NCBI GenBank assembly: GCA_017303735.1
Contig: JAFLCF010000039.1
Span: forward strand, 1-27,653
Direction of reading: 5' to 3'
Source of the DNA: Anaerolineae bacterium
GTDB taxonomy: Bacteria > Chloroflexota > Anaerolineae > Anaerolineales > Villigracilaceae
Length of the DNA: 27,653 nucleotides
The first letter of the stretch is position 1; each line of letters begins with the position of its first letter. Positions 5,909 through 14,936 of this stretch are shown in pieces. A program made the position numbers and the translations under genes. The notes below the pieces were generated by a model. The model made no database searches. It was given only the letters and a program-made list of their open reading frames with translations, and was not told the origin of the DNA.

Positions 5909-7747
5909 TTATTTATCTTTCAATTCATTAATTCGCTTTTCTGCAAAGGCTTTGAAGTCAACATTAGTAGTAAGCTTAATTACTTGATAATAATCTTCTA
6001 AAGCCTTCTCAATTTCTCCTAGTTCTTCATAAGTAATTGCTCGATTGAAATATGCATCTGAATAACCAGGGTCAATGTTGATAGCTTGTGTGTAATCTTT
6101 AATAGCCTTATCTTTGTCGCCAAGATTACTATATATATTTCCTCGATTAAGGTAAGCGCCTGTAGAATTGGTGTCAATCTTTATTACTTGAGTATAGTCA
6201 TATATAGCTAGTTCTTCTCTATCAGTTTGGCTGTAAAGTAATCCACGATTAAAATAGGCGCCACTAGAATTAGGACTTAACATAATGATGCTTGTGTAAT
6301 CATGAATTGCTTGTTCTTTTTCTTCGATTTCTATATAAATAGCAGCACGGTAGTAATATGCATTTATGTAATTTGGATCAATCTTAATGGCTTGGCTATA
6401 ATCTTTAATAGCTTTTTCTTTTTCACCCATTTTGATGTAGGTATTGCCTCGATTAAAGTAAGCCCCAGCAAAACTTGGATCAATCTCAATGACTTTTGTA
6501 TAGTCTTCAAGGGCTTTATTATTTTCTCCAAGATCAAAGTACGCATTTCCGCGATTTAAGTACGCGGCTGCTATATTTGGGTCAATGAGTATCAATTGAT
6601 TAATATCATTAAGTCCCTTTTGAATTTCTCCAATTTCTATATAAGTTGCTCCGCGATTTAAATATGCTAATGTAAAACTTGGATTAATCTCGATTGCTAG
6701 AGAATAATTTTCGATAGCTTTTTCCTTTTGATTGTTTTTGCTAAATGCCACTCCTTGATTTAGGATAGCAGATGTATTTTGTGGCTCTATTTGTAGAGCC
6801 AAATCGTATTCAAGAATTGCCTTAAGGTTATCATCTGTATTTAAGTATGCATTGGCTAATAAAAAATGGAAAACTTCAGGTTTAATAATATTGGCGGTTA
6901 GGTCGCTTTGAGTTAAAGCTTGTTCATATCTTTTTAATGCTCCTTCAAAATCTCTAGCATTATATTGAGCATAACCGCTAATAATAAGTACTAGAGCACT
7001 CATTTCTTTTCCAAGCTTTTGTTGTATAACGAAACTTTGTAGGTCTTCTGTGGTTGAACTGGGTTTTAAGTTAGAACTCTGGTTTAAGATATTTATGTTT
7101 CTACTATCTAAGTTTTCGATGTGTAAAGTGATATTTGGGTTTTCCGTTGGGCGATACCACCCCCAGATTACTATGTCGGCTAGGTAGCGTTCGCCTATCT
7201 TAAATGCTTCTTCACTACCTAACCTTGTATCTATAGTTTTGTCTATTGGAATAACTAATATTTCTTTGTAGCCACCAAGCGAAGTTCTGAGTTGTTCAAT
7301 TAATTCATTAGTTACTCCGTAAATATCTTCTGGACCATCAAACTTTGCTACTAGAATAATAATTTTTGATTTCAATTCTTGTTGCTGTATGTAAATAAGC
7401 CTTGCCCCAATTAGACAAAATAAAAGACTTAAAAATAAGCCAATACGCGCTATCTTGTAATACCGAGGGTAGCGCCATTCTTGCTTTAATTTTGTATCCC
7501 GTGAATTTAAAAAAGATGGAACTGAAAAAGTGCGTTTACTGAAACTTACCCAAGACAAGCCAGAAAAAATAAAAAATGCCCCTGTTATTGCTGTTACAAA
7601 AGTTACAGTAGATTGATCGCCTCGCCAGAGCTGTATAAATTGCACAATTAAGGTTATTAGACCCATTATTCCAAATAATGGCGCCCACATTGTTTTCAAC
7701 CAATCTTGAAATTCAACTTGACTATTTGGACTATTACTATTTGACAT
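5909..7747 (-). CDS. Membrane-anchored tetratricopeptide-repeat protein, AT-rich
   Basis: A 612-aa protein. Three hydrophobic helices lie in the first 125 residues (about 18-42, 47-68, 100-120). An alpha/beta segment follows (about 128-215: IIILVAKFDG, then A-D-I-V-I-W-G-W-Y), resembling a periplasmic or nucleotide-free Rossmann-like region. About ten TPR units of 34 residues then run to the end. The TPR consensus is very regular: A-Y-x-N-R-G-x-x-Y at helix A, K-A-I-x-D-Y-x-x-A-I at helix B, and I-D-P at the turn. TPRs mediate protein-protein contacts; the partner is unknown. Base composition is visibly AT-richer than all neighbours, with codons such as ATA, AAT and TTA common, suggesting recent transfer. 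No clear ribosome site is seen upstream of the ATG. It stands alone between two repeat-rich gaps. Confidence 0.82.
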   Translation of the reverse strand: MSNSNSPNSQVEFQDWLKTMWAPLFGIMGLITLIVQFIQLWRGDQSTVTFVTAITGAFFIFSGLSWVSFSKRTFSVPSFLNSRDTKLKQEWRYPRYYKIARIGLFLSLLFCLIGARLIYIQQQELKSKIIILVAKFDGPEDIYGVTNELIEQLRTSLGGYKEILVIPIDKTIDTRLGSEEAFKIGERYLADIVIWGWYRPTENPNITLHIENLDSRNINILNQSSNLKPSSTTEDLQSFVIQQKLGKEMSALVLIISGYAQYNARDFEGALKRYEQALTQSDLTANIIKPEVFHFLLANAYLNTDDNLKAILEYDLALQIEPQNTSAILNQGVAFSKNNQKEKAIENYSLAIEINPSFTLAYLNRGATYIEIGEIQKGLNDINQLILIDPNIAAAYLNRGNAYFDLGENNKALEDYTKVIEIDPSFAGAYFNRGNTYIKMGEKEKAIKDYSQAIKIDPNYINAYYYRAAIYIEIEEKEQAIHDYTSIIMLSPNSSGAYFNRGLLYSQTDREELAIYDYTQVIKIDTNSTGAYLNRGNIYSNLGDKDKAIKDYTQAINIDPGYSDAYFNRAITYEELGEIEKALEDYYQVIKLTTNVDFKAFAEKRINELKDK

Positions 7748-7810
7748 AGTTATCCCTTTTATGGAATTAGATCCGGAGATACTTAATGATTAGTAAATTA
7801 CTTTTCCTGC

Positions 7811-7851
7811 TAACCCATCAACTCAGACAACGCCAGACTCGGCGTCGCGGG
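7811..7851 (-). pseudogene. Remnant of a helicase C-terminus
   Basis: The minus strand reads P-A-T-P-S-L-A-L-S-E-L-M-G then TAG. This nearly duplicates the C-terminal D-A-T-P-S-L-A-F-S-E-L-M-G of the UvrD-like helicase that ends at 7935 (DNA 7812-7848 against 7952-7988, 32 of 37 bases equal). Differences include synonymous changes, so the copy diverged under coding constraint or is old. No longer frame is attached. Confidence 0.6.
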
Positions 7852-7934
7852 CGGACTAAAGTCCTTCCTCAGTTTGTGAAAGTCGAGTGAACTCGACTCG
7901 TTGCGCCAATTCATCATTCCGCATTCATCCTTCA

Positions 7935-10340
7935 TCATTTCCCCTCCCACCAGCCCATTAACTCACTAAACGCCAGACTCGGCGTCGCATCACCTTGCCT
8001 GCCGGTATTCCATGTCACGATCAAATCGCGCTTGGCGCGGGTGATACCCACGTATAACAGGCGCAATCGCTCTTTGACATAATCCAAACGCGAACGGAAC
8101 GTCGCCGCGCCTTCTTCGTACCAGTCATATTCACTATTCGACTTGAGTGCGGTCAACTGCGCCAGCGCCTCGGCTTCGAGGTTCAGCCCCTGCCGCACGA
8201 ACCACTTCTCCGAAATGAATCTGTCATTCGGCATGTTCGACGGGAAGTCATAATTACTCACCGACATCATATACACGCGGTCCCACTCCAGCCCCTTCGC
8301 CTTGTGCATCGTCGTCACCACCACCCGTCCGTGATGCTTCTCCGGGTCAAAGCCCGAGTCGTCATCCGAGAACCCAATGAAGCGCCGTTCATTCTTCGCG
8401 ATCACCGCCAACTCCGCGGTCAGCTCGGGCAAACGCCAATCCGCATGATCGTCCGCGGCGGCGCGCAACACCAGCGCCAACTTATTCGCCAACGCCAGGT
8501 CAGACACATTGCTGAACACATCCTGCGCCAAAGTCAACACCAACTGATCGATGGGCAGAGTCACCGCATTCAACCAACGCTGCACATTGACTCGGAATTG
8601 AGTCAACTCTTCGATGACTTGCATCGGCTCCGACTCACTCAAGCCTGCCAGCCAGTCATTGGCATTTTGTGGTGCGATAAAGTTTTCCACATTCGCCATG
8701 CGGCGAAGAAGAGACGGTATCTGTTCAATGTAGGTACGACCCGCCACGCTCTCATCAGAATCACCGTCAGACCCAGACGGGTCGCCCTTACGGTTGCTTC
8801 CAAATACATCTCTTCGATAAACCTCATACGCCTTCGACAACTTCCGCGCACTGCCCGGCTCCGATAGATACGACAGCAAATAGCTCAATGCTCCCGCCGC
8901 CGCGCGCGTCTCCGACGTGGACGAGATCAACTCGATGGGTTCAATCCCACGCTGACGCAGTGCATTGACCATTTCCACGCCGCGTTGGTTGCGCGGAACG
9001 AGGACCGCAATGGTTGGCTGTTCTTCAATGGGGAAGTCCGCGAACGAATCGACATAGCCCTTAATGGATTTTGCCACCGCTTCCAATTCCTGCTCGGGCG
9101 TGTACTTCGTCGAAATGAACTTGATTCCCTCTGGGTTATCCGGCGGATTCTGCTGCGGGTCACCGGCGGGCACGGGCACAATATGCGGAACGGATAATGC
9201 CGTCCGCACATTCGGGTCGGGGTGGGCGGACATGACCCAGTCAATGAGATGATTGGCAACCGCCAACACCGCAGGCTGCGAACGCCCCGACTCGGGCATG
9301 TCCACGCTGGGGTTCTCGCGAATGAAGGCGCGCAATAATTCAGGCGATGCCGTGGTAAATGTTTCAAAGATTGCCTGGTTCGGGTCACCCACGCGCACCC
9401 AATTCCCTGTAACCCCGCTGGTTGAGTAGCCCTGAGCGTTCGTTGCGAAGGGCGTATCGAAACCAGCAGTTCCCTGAAAACCTCTGGTCTCGATACGGTC
9501 TCGGCTGTCGCCTCGACCTACTCGACCAGCGGAGCTACCCGATAACAGACTCAAAATCCTCTCCTGCGTCTGACTCGAATCTTGCGCTTCATCTTCCAAA
9601 ATGAACGGATAGCGATACTGCAAACGCTCGCGGAATTCATCGTCGCTTTCGAGCAAGGTCAACGCCAAACGGATGAGGTCGTCAAAGTCCACAGCGCCGC
9701 GATAGGCGAGCGCACGTTGATAGTCCGCATAGATGGCATGTCCAAGCTCCGCCAAAGGCAACGGCGCAAACGAAGCATCGAGTTGCAGACGCAGCTTTTC
9801 CGGAGTCAAGAGGCGGTCTTTGGAGGAGCGGATAAAGGCGAGGGCGATGGAGTCCAATAGATCGGGCAGTTGCTGACGTTTGACCCAATCCCTTTTGGAG
9901 TTATCAAGCGCCGGGTCGAGATAGTCATCAATCGAATGACTCGCCAACCAGGCATTGACCGACTCGCGCCGAATGAAGCCCGCCTCGCGCTCGTCGATGA
10001 TGCTGAAACGTTCCTCCAAACCAACCTTCGCAGGTTTCTCGCGGACAATGTCATGTGCCAGCCCATGCAAGGTGCGCACGCGATATTTGTACAACGCCTG
10101 CAAGGGGTTATCGAAGAAACGTTTGATGCGCGTCTCGAAATTGTCCACCGCCGAGTTGACAAGGGTAACGATGAGCACTTCCTGATCGTCACCCAGCCGC
10201 CCCTCTTGAATGAGCTTCGCCGCCAGCGCCGAAAGAATGTGCGTCTTGCCCGCACCAGGCACAGCCGCAATGCCAAGCCTCCCGCCGGTGTAGCGGAGGA
10301 TTTGTTGTTGTGATGGACGAGGGGTGAAGGATGGTGTCAT
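7935..10340 (-). CDS. UvrD/Rep-family ATP-dependent DNA helicase
   Basis: An 801-aa superfamily 1 helicase. Motif I (AVPGAGKTH, 26-34), the L-H-G-L-A-H motif Ia region (91-96), D-F-D-D-L (218-222), motif II DEAQD (250-254), motif III/Q region G-D-P-N-Q-A-I-F (318-325), motif V T-T-M-H-K-A-K-G-L-E-W-D-R and motif VI L-L-Y-V-G-I-T-R-A-K-R are all intact. It should unwind DNA 3' to 5' in repair or recombination; no nuclease domain is visible. Between motifs II and III there are about 40 extra residues (270-309), encoded by a palindromic repeat element inserted in frame. The start ATG has no ribosome site and is preceded by another repeat, so the exact start is uncertain. It belongs with other minus-strand genes but is separated by gaps. 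Confidence 0.9.
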   Translation of the reverse strand: MTPSFTPRPSQQQILRYTGGRLGIAAVPGAGKTHILSALAAKLIQEGRLGDDQEVLIVTLVNSAVDNFETRIKRFFDNPLQALYKYRVRTLHGLAHDIVREKPAKVGLEERFSIIDEREAGFIRRESVNAWLASHSIDDYLDPALDNSKRDWVKRQQLPDLLDSIALAFIRSSKDRLLTPEKLRLQLDASFAPLPLAELGHAIYADYQRALAYRGAVDFDDLIRLALTLLESDDEFRERLQYRYPFILEDEAQDSSQTQERILSLLSGSSAGRVGRGDSRDRIETRGFQGTAGFDTPFATNAQGYSTSGVTGNWVRVGDPNQAIFETFTTASPELLRAFIRENPSVDMPESGRSQPAVLAVANHLIDWVMSAHPDPNVRTALSVPHIVPVPAGDPQQNPPDNPEGIKFISTKYTPEQELEAVAKSIKGYVDSFADFPIEEQPTIAVLVPRNQRGVEMVNALRQRGIEPIELISSTSETRAAAGALSYLLSYLSEPGSARKLSKAYEVYRRDVFGSNRKGDPSGSDGDSDESVAGRTYIEQIPSLLRRMANVENFIAPQNANDWLAGLSESEPMQVIEELTQFRVNVQRWLNAVTLPIDQLVLTLAQDVFSNVSDLALANKLALVLRAAADDHADWRLPELTAELAVIAKNERRFIGFSDDDSGFDPEKHHGRVVVTTMHKAKGLEWDRVYMMSVSNYDFPSNMPNDRFISEKWFVRQGLNLEAEALAQLTALKSNSEYDWYEEGAATFRSRLDYVKERLRLLYVGITRAKRDLIVTWNTGRQGDATPSLAFSELMGWWEGK
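9415..9532. repeat. Palindromic repeat element inserted in frame in the helicase gene
   Basis: Outer arms CCGCTGGTTGAGTA (9415-9428) and TACTCGACCAGCGG (9519-9532) are inverted with one mismatch. Inner arms GTATCGAAACCAG (9454-9466) and CTGGTCTCGATAC (9484-9496) match over 12 of 13. The GGTYGAGTAG...GTATCGA pattern is a common dispersed element type in bacterial genomes. It carries no stop in the helicase frame and adds about 40 residues between motifs II and III. Confidence 0.85.
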
Positions 10341-10345
10341 GTGAT

Positions 10346-10462
10346 TAGGTATCAGGTGTCAGGTACTTAGAAACAGAAAGTATTGTGTGTTTATTTTACT
10401 CTTTTAGCATTCTTATAATCGTTAGCAAACACCTGACACCTGAAACTTGAAACTTGGCACCT
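10346..10462. repeat. TCAGGTGTCAGGT inverted repeat
   Basis: Perfect 13-bp arms TCAGGTGTCAGGT (10352-10364) and ACCTGACACCTGA (10431-10443), with looser similarity extending outward (TAGGTATCAGG; GGCACCTAA) and a TGAAACTTGAAACTTGG run. It is a non-coding repeat filling the gap between the helicase start and the lipoprotein gene's stop. Confidence 0.65.
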
Positions 10463-10467
10463 AATTT

Positions 10468-11493
10468 TTACTTCGCCTCTCCCGAATCCACATCCACGAT
10501 CATGCCCGAAGCATCCACAGCTTCAAAATCATTCCCGGTCAACACATCCAACAAATGCAGCATGTCATTATCCCAACGTTCATCGGGCGCGCCGCTCACG
10601 TACCAATCTGAGCCGTTATCTGCCAAAAACATTCCGTAGGTTTTTAGCGCTTGCAAGATCACTTGCATCTCAGGCGGGAAACCGCTAATGTCGTAATCTG
10701 CTTTCAAACGAAAACGCGAGCCCAATGGAGGAACACCGTCCTGCGGATCATCGGTCAGATGCCGACCGGGCCAGAGATAGCCAGCGCTCACTTCGACAGT
10801 AAATCGCAAAGCATGGTTGATCTCACCTGCAAGCACCTCATCATAGCGAACCAAGCCGGGCAAGATCGGCAACCCTGCCGCGTCGGCAGAGGTCCAGGTA
10901 TCGGGGCGCAAAGCATTCGAGTTCAAATCCCAGATCGCGCCTGAACCGCCGTTCCAATTTGTGCCATCGAAACTCGCATCGAAGATCTCATAGAGCACAC
11001 AAGTCTCTGTATCCACAACAAGAATATGATGATCCGAACCGTATTCAATGCTTGGATTATCCGGAATTGGATACGAACCCGAGTCTGACTCATCAGGATA
11101 ATAAAACTCCGGCTCAAACGTCGGGACAGTTGACCCTGCCACGATGTTGAATGGGATTCCGATCAAGCCTCCCTCCCACGTCCCCGAGCCGAAGTCCATG
11201 CGAAGCTCTTCGTCCCGCCCAATCGAGTCGACCCATGCATCAGACATTTCATGAACCGGAAGCGAATCAATTGGCGTATTCCAGACATTATTCGCAGGGA
11301 ACATCGGGCAGCCCGCAAGGCTCGGACCATCCCCAATGGGTTGTTCCGGAGCAGAAGCTGTGTCTTGAGTCGCTGCCTCTGTAGGTGGAGCCGCTTCCTC
11401 ATTTGGTGTTGTGGGAGCTTCAGTGGGAGGCGTGAGCGCGAGACATGCAAAAAGAAAAAGCGAAGTGATAGTGAGTAAAAATTTTATTTTCAT
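10468..11493 (-). CDS. Secreted lipoprotein with conserved uncharacterised domain
   Basis: A 341-aa protein. A short signal peptide ends in a lipobox-like L-F-A-C (Cys17). A Thr/Pro/Glu/Ala-rich linker (about 18-58) follows, typical of surface-anchored proteins in this phylum. The rest (about 59-341) is a globular domain. Conspicuous segments are FPANNVWNTPIDSLPVH, Y-G-S-D-H-H-I-L-V-V-D, G-L-P-I-L-P-G-L-V-R-Y-D-E-V, I-N-H-A-L-R-F-T-V, then a Y-L-W-P-G-R-H segment and A-D-N-G-S-D-W-Y-V-S-G-A-P-D-E-R-W. I recall this set from hypothetical secreted proteins of several bacterial phyla. The conserved Asp, His and Trp residues suggest a carbohydrate-binding or hydrolytic site, but that is inference. 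AAGG lies about seven bases before the ATG. No terminator is obvious downstream. Confidence 0.7.
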   Translation of the reverse strand: MKIKFLLTITSLFLFACLALTPPTEAPTTPNEEAAPPTEAATQDTASAPEQPIGDGPSLAGCPMFPANNVWNTPIDSLPVHEMSDAWVDSIGRDEELRMDFGSGTWEGGLIGIPFNIVAGSTVPTFEPEFYYPDESDSGSYPIPDNPSIEYGSDHHILVVDTETCVLYEIFDASFDGTNWNGGSGAIWDLNSNALRPDTWTSADAAGLPILPGLVRYDEVLAGEINHALRFTVEVSAGYLWPGRHLTDDPQDGVPPLGSRFRLKADYDISGFPPEMQVILQALKTYGMFLADNGSDWYVSGAPDERWDNDMLHLLDVLTGNDFEAVDASGMIVDVDSGEAK

Positions 11494-11589
11494 GGATAAA
11501 CCTTCCTTTTACCGATAATGAGCTTTCTTTGAATGCTTCAACAGAAGATCACTACTGTGAAGCGACGACTATAAATTTGTGCGGCGAAC

Positions 11590-12723
11590 TTATATTTTTT
11601 GATCTGTCATTTTCCATTGCCTCCAAAGCAGGAAGAGGATAATGCCCGTATTGATGAAGAAGGCAGTTGGAATGAGAGTTTTTGCGCGGATGTCGAACAG
11701 GTATGGCAGATATGAAATGAAAGACATGACCTGATAGGCTACCGGCACGAACCAAAGTTTTGGAAAAAAGAAAACCATGATGATCGAGAAAACATCGGCA
11801 GGATAAAAATATCGGTCATGCATTTTTGGTAGGACGTATGGAACAATGGCAAATGAAGTCAGGGCGCTGAAGATCAAGATCGGGTTGGTTAGCTCATATT
11901 TTTTGAACCCATAGATGAGCACCCAAGCTAATAAGATAATAACTGCCAATGCAATCCCTACATACAGCGCAGTCTCGTAGCCGCGCGGACCGACAAAGAA
12001 ATACGGGTTGGCGGCATTCATCGAAGCTTTTGCGAAGGTCTCGCCTTGCGCTCCATAGGTGGACAATAACGATGAGACCGGTCTACCCGCGAGGAGGGCA
12101 GGGATGAAAGAGGCGGCATAAACGAATGGCACGATCAGAAAAGAATGGAAGGGAATCCGTTTCTTGAAAAAGAGAATCCCCAAAAATGGTGCGATCAAGA
12201 CCGCCTGCGCTTTAATCGCAAATGCCACTGCGAACGCGGCGAGGGCGAGGGTTGGCTTTTCCTTCAAAATCAGGAGGACGGTCAATAAGAGGAAGCAGGT
12301 GAAAAGCGAATCGGTTTGTCCCCAAAATGAGCTGTTGATCATGATGGTTGGTGCCACCCAAAAAAGGAGTGACGCCAGCAGAGGTTTTGTCCCTTCGGGT
12401 TCCTGTACGCGCACAATGCGGTAAACCAAAATGGTATTCAGAATATCGAAGGTGAATGGGATCAGTTTGATGGCGATGACCGGGGGAATGAAGCTGCGGG
12501 TGAGCGTTGCAAGCGCCAACAAATAAATAAAAGGCGGGTTGTAGCCAAAATAATCGCTGCCAATCGATGCGGCAATGCCATTCTTTGCGATATACGAATA
12601 CCACAACAAGTAGGCATCCATGTCGAGGGTTTTGGCAGGCAGGAACATGACCCGCAACAGCAGCCCAAAAGTGATCAGAAGCGCGAAGGTCAGAAGCTGT
12701 TTGAAGTTGTTGGATGTTTTCAC
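11590..12723 (-). CDS. GT-C-type integral membrane glycosyltransferase-like protein
   Basis: About 377 aa with nine or ten hydrophobic helices. The first periplasmic loop carries L-D-M-D-A-Y (an acidic D-x-D pair after TM1), then G-Y-N-P-P-F-I-Y; later come W-V-A-P-T, S-S-F-W-G-Q-T-D-S and K-M-H-D-R-Y-F-Y-P. These are hallmarks of lipid-phosphate-sugar-dependent GT-C transferases such as bacterial mannosyltransferase-like proteins. Donor and acceptor are unknown. I chose GTG 12723 because GAGG lies six bases upstream. The longer frame from 12810 would start inside a palindromic repeat and lacks a ribosome site. Flanking genes do not form a glycan cluster. Confidence 0.75.
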   Translation of the reverse strand: MKTSNNFKQLLTFALLITFGLLLRVMFLPAKTLDMDAYLLWYSYIAKNGIAASIGSDYFGYNPPFIYLLALATLTRSFIPPVIAIKLIPFTFDILNTILVYRIVRVQEPEGTKPLLASLLFWVAPTIMINSSFWGQTDSLFTCFLLLTVLLILKEKPTLALAAFAVAFAIKAQAVLIAPFLGILFFKKRIPFHSFLIVPFVYAASFIPALLAGRPVSSLLSTYGAQGETFAKASMNAANPYFFVGPRGYETALYVGIALAVIILLAWVLIYGFKKYELTNPILIFSALTSFAIVPYVLPKMHDRYFYPADVFSIIMVFFFPKLWFVPVAYQVMSFISYLPYLFDIRAKTLIPTAFFINTGIILFLLWRQWKMTDQKI

Positions 12724-12782
12724 GTGATGCCTCGCAGTTCTTGAAATGAAAAAAAGATCAGAGTTTACGTAACTATGGTATT

Positions 12783-12810
12783 TTGACCGCGGTCTGCCGT
12801 CGGCGGTCAA
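12783..12810. repeat. TTGACCGC...GCGGTCAA short palindromic repeat
   Basis: Arms TTGACCGC (12783-12790) and GCGGTCAA (12803-12810) surround GGTCTGCCGTCG. It lies in the gap between the divergent helicase-like gene and the GT-C gene. The sequence type resembles other GACCG-rich palindromes in this window. Confidence 0.55.
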
Positions 12811-12845
12811 TTGCTGGAAGGATTCATGATTTTGCGCATGCCCCG

Positions 12846-14930
12846 TTATTGCTGTTGCTGCAAGACCTTCTGAAATGCCCGCAACAAAGTGCCGCGTTGT
12901 TCGAAGCCCGCAGCGCCGAGATCTGATAAAGCCAAAAATATCTTTTCACGGCAGCGCGCCAATAATCCGCCGGTGAGCCGCGCCAGTGTTTCGACTTCCA
13001 TTTCCATTTCGTCCGTGTCGAGCCAGACCCGCCCAGGTGAAGCATCCCAATCTCGCGAGAGCACATACGGATGTGTCAGCGGCTGCGAAACACGCTGTGC
13101 CCAGCCATCAGAACCGGGGTCCAGCCAGAATTGAAAAGCGGCGGGGCGGTTCATCATCAGGAAGGTGTAGGCAGGGGCTACCAATACTGCATTCTTATTG
13201 TCACTGCGCCATGATTCAAGATACTGTGCAGCGATCACGCCGTCTTGCAGCATGGTGATGTATTCCAAACCTATATTAAGACCTGTCAGGTTTAACTCAG
13301 GCTCCATCGCGTTGCGGAATTTTTTGATCGACTCGATCAGGCTGGCAGCAATGCGGACTGCATCCAGATTGGTGTGAAAGCCAAACTCGGGCTGTGAGAT
13401 CACTTCACCGAATAGTTTGCGCAAAAAGAAATCCAGCGGCAGGGGCGGGTTGGCGCGATAGTCTTCAAGCCAGGTACGAAGCGTGGTATAGCGTGCCCCA
13501 AGCGCATAGGTGATGCGTTCCTGTGTTTCGGGGTTGATCTGGTCAAATGCTGAAAGCCGCAGGTCACGCTGACCATAGATAATGTCTGTCAGTAATTGCG
13601 CGCGGATGAGGTCGGTGTTCAACGCGAACATGAGCGCATGCGCCACATCGAACTTTGGCGGATGCACATTCCATTGCGGGTGCGCCAATGCAGAAAGGGT
13701 CAACAAGGATTTGCTCGCGGGTTCATCGCGCAACGAACGCGAGGGGCGGTTGCTGCGCCAGGGAATTCCAGCAGCCTCTAAACGGTTCGAGATCGAGAAG
13801 CGCAGTGCATCCGAAAGATAAGGCGCGAGGATGACGATCTCTTCTGGTGGTACGCCGGCTTCGATCAACGATTGGATTCTTTTCACAACCTCATCCAGCA
13901 TCTCCGGGTGGAAATGCGTCATGATGAACTCCATGGCAGGTTCACTGCCTTGTGCATCAATGTCTCCTTCACTGGTGATTGCAGAGACCAGCGCGTTCGA
14001 TAATTGAATGACCTGTGCCGACGAGACGAAGGATTCGTTCAAATCAATCACCTGATCGCAAATGCGGCTCAGTTCCAAGCCGCTGGCTGGGTCGCCGCCC
14101 AGAAATTTTCTGTACCCTGCAGCAGTGTCGTACAACAAAAGCGCCGAGTCGAAATCTGCCATCCACTGGTTGAGAATGTCATGTGCACAGGAGATATCTT
14201 CTTCGACATTGTCATACACCAAATGCCGATACGAGTTGGAAAGGAAATTACGTACCTGCTCATTCTGCCAAAGGATGGTGTGAAATATCTCAAGTTGTAA
14301 TGAAAAGTCGAGCATGTTGTGATCGAAACAATGTTGCCTGAAGAGATTGGCACATTCCTGTACATCCTGATATACCCTTCGTTGAGCAGGGTCGCCAAAC
14401 CAGGCAGAGTCCAGCCGGGTGCCGATCTCGGTATGTGGAAAGCCAACGATGGCGGCTTTGTTGAGCCCATCGATGATCTGCGAATACAAACGATTGCGGC
14501 TGATGGTGACCGAGTCGAAATAACCCCGTTCTTCGATCAAGGGACGCACAAGGTGCGCCATATAATATTGTGCCGTTTCAAGGGTGAGGAAGATCGGTGG
14601 TTGATCGGGGTTTTTGAACCCTGCTTGTTCTGCCGCCAGTGACCAGAACAGGTCACACATGCGCCTCGCAAGACCACCAATGGTGGCTGGGGTCACTTCA
14701 CCGCCCGCCATGCGAGATGGGCTCTCAAGCAATTCGAGATAGGGTTCCTGTAATGTCCGTTGAGGGGTGAGGAGCAGGATCGTATCTGCGGGAACGCCTT
14801 GCTCCAGCAAATAATGAATGCGTTCCACGCCTGCCGTCGTTTTGCCTGTGCCCGTCACGCCAGAGACGAAGAGGCGCGTATTCAGAGGAGATTCGATGAT
14901 CTGACGCTGAAGCAGGCTGAACGTAGTCAT
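12846..14930 (-). CDS. Divergent SF1 (UvrD-like) helicase-related ATPase
   Basis: A 694-aa protein with a clear Walker A, G-V-T-G-T-G-K-T-T (24-32), followed by L-L-L-T-P-Q-R-T-L (motif Ia position). L-D-F-S-L-Q-L-E-I-F (207-216) matches the helix before motif II in UvrD proteins, and V-Y-D-N-V-E-E-D (238-245) stands where D-E-x-Q-D should be. Motif III-like G-G-D-P occurs soon after. The C-terminal half has no T-x-H-x-x-K-G-L-E motif V and no V-A-x-T-R-A motif VI; it ends L-L-A-R-C-R-E-K-I-F-L-A-L-S and E-Q-R-G-T-L-L. It could be an inactivated or AddB-like partner subunit. TTGACA-17-TACATT upstream predicts a leaderless mRNA starting at the ATG. No partner nuclease is in the window. Confidence 0.72.
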   Translation of the reverse strand: MTTFSLLQRQIIESPLNTRLFVSGVTGTGKTTAGVERIHYLLEQGVPADTILLLTPQRTLQEPYLELLESPSRMAGGEVTPATIGGLARRMCDLFWSLAAEQAGFKNPDQPPIFLTLETAQYYMAHLVRPLIEERGYFDSVTISRNRLYSQIIDGLNKAAIVGFPHTEIGTRLDSAWFGDPAQRRVYQDVQECANLFRQHCFDHNMLDFSLQLEIFHTILWQNEQVRNFLSNSYRHLVYDNVEEDISCAHDILNQWMADFDSALLLYDTAAGYRKFLGGDPASGLELSRICDQVIDLNESFVSSAQVIQLSNALVSAITSEGDIDAQGSEPAMEFIMTHFHPEMLDEVVKRIQSLIEAGVPPEEIVILAPYLSDALRFSISNRLEAAGIPWRSNRPSRSLRDEPASKSLLTLSALAHPQWNVHPPKFDVAHALMFALNTDLIRAQLLTDIIYGQRDLRLSAFDQINPETQERITYALGARYTTLRTWLEDYRANPPLPLDFFLRKLFGEVISQPEFGFHTNLDAVRIAASLIESIKKFRNAMEPELNLTGLNIGLEYITMLQDGVIAAQYLESWRSDNKNAVLVAPAYTFLMMNRPAAFQFWLDPGSDGWAQRVSQPLTHPYVLSRDWDASPGRVWLDTDEMEMEVETLARLTGGLLARCREKIFLALSDLGAAGFEQRGTLLRAFQKVLQQQQ

Positions 14931-14936
14931 GAAGCG

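Noticed and set aside
12724..12810. N-terminal extension of the GT-C protein
   Set aside because: The extra 29 codons start in a palindromic repeat and lack a ribosome site, while GTG 12723 has GAGG at correct spacing.
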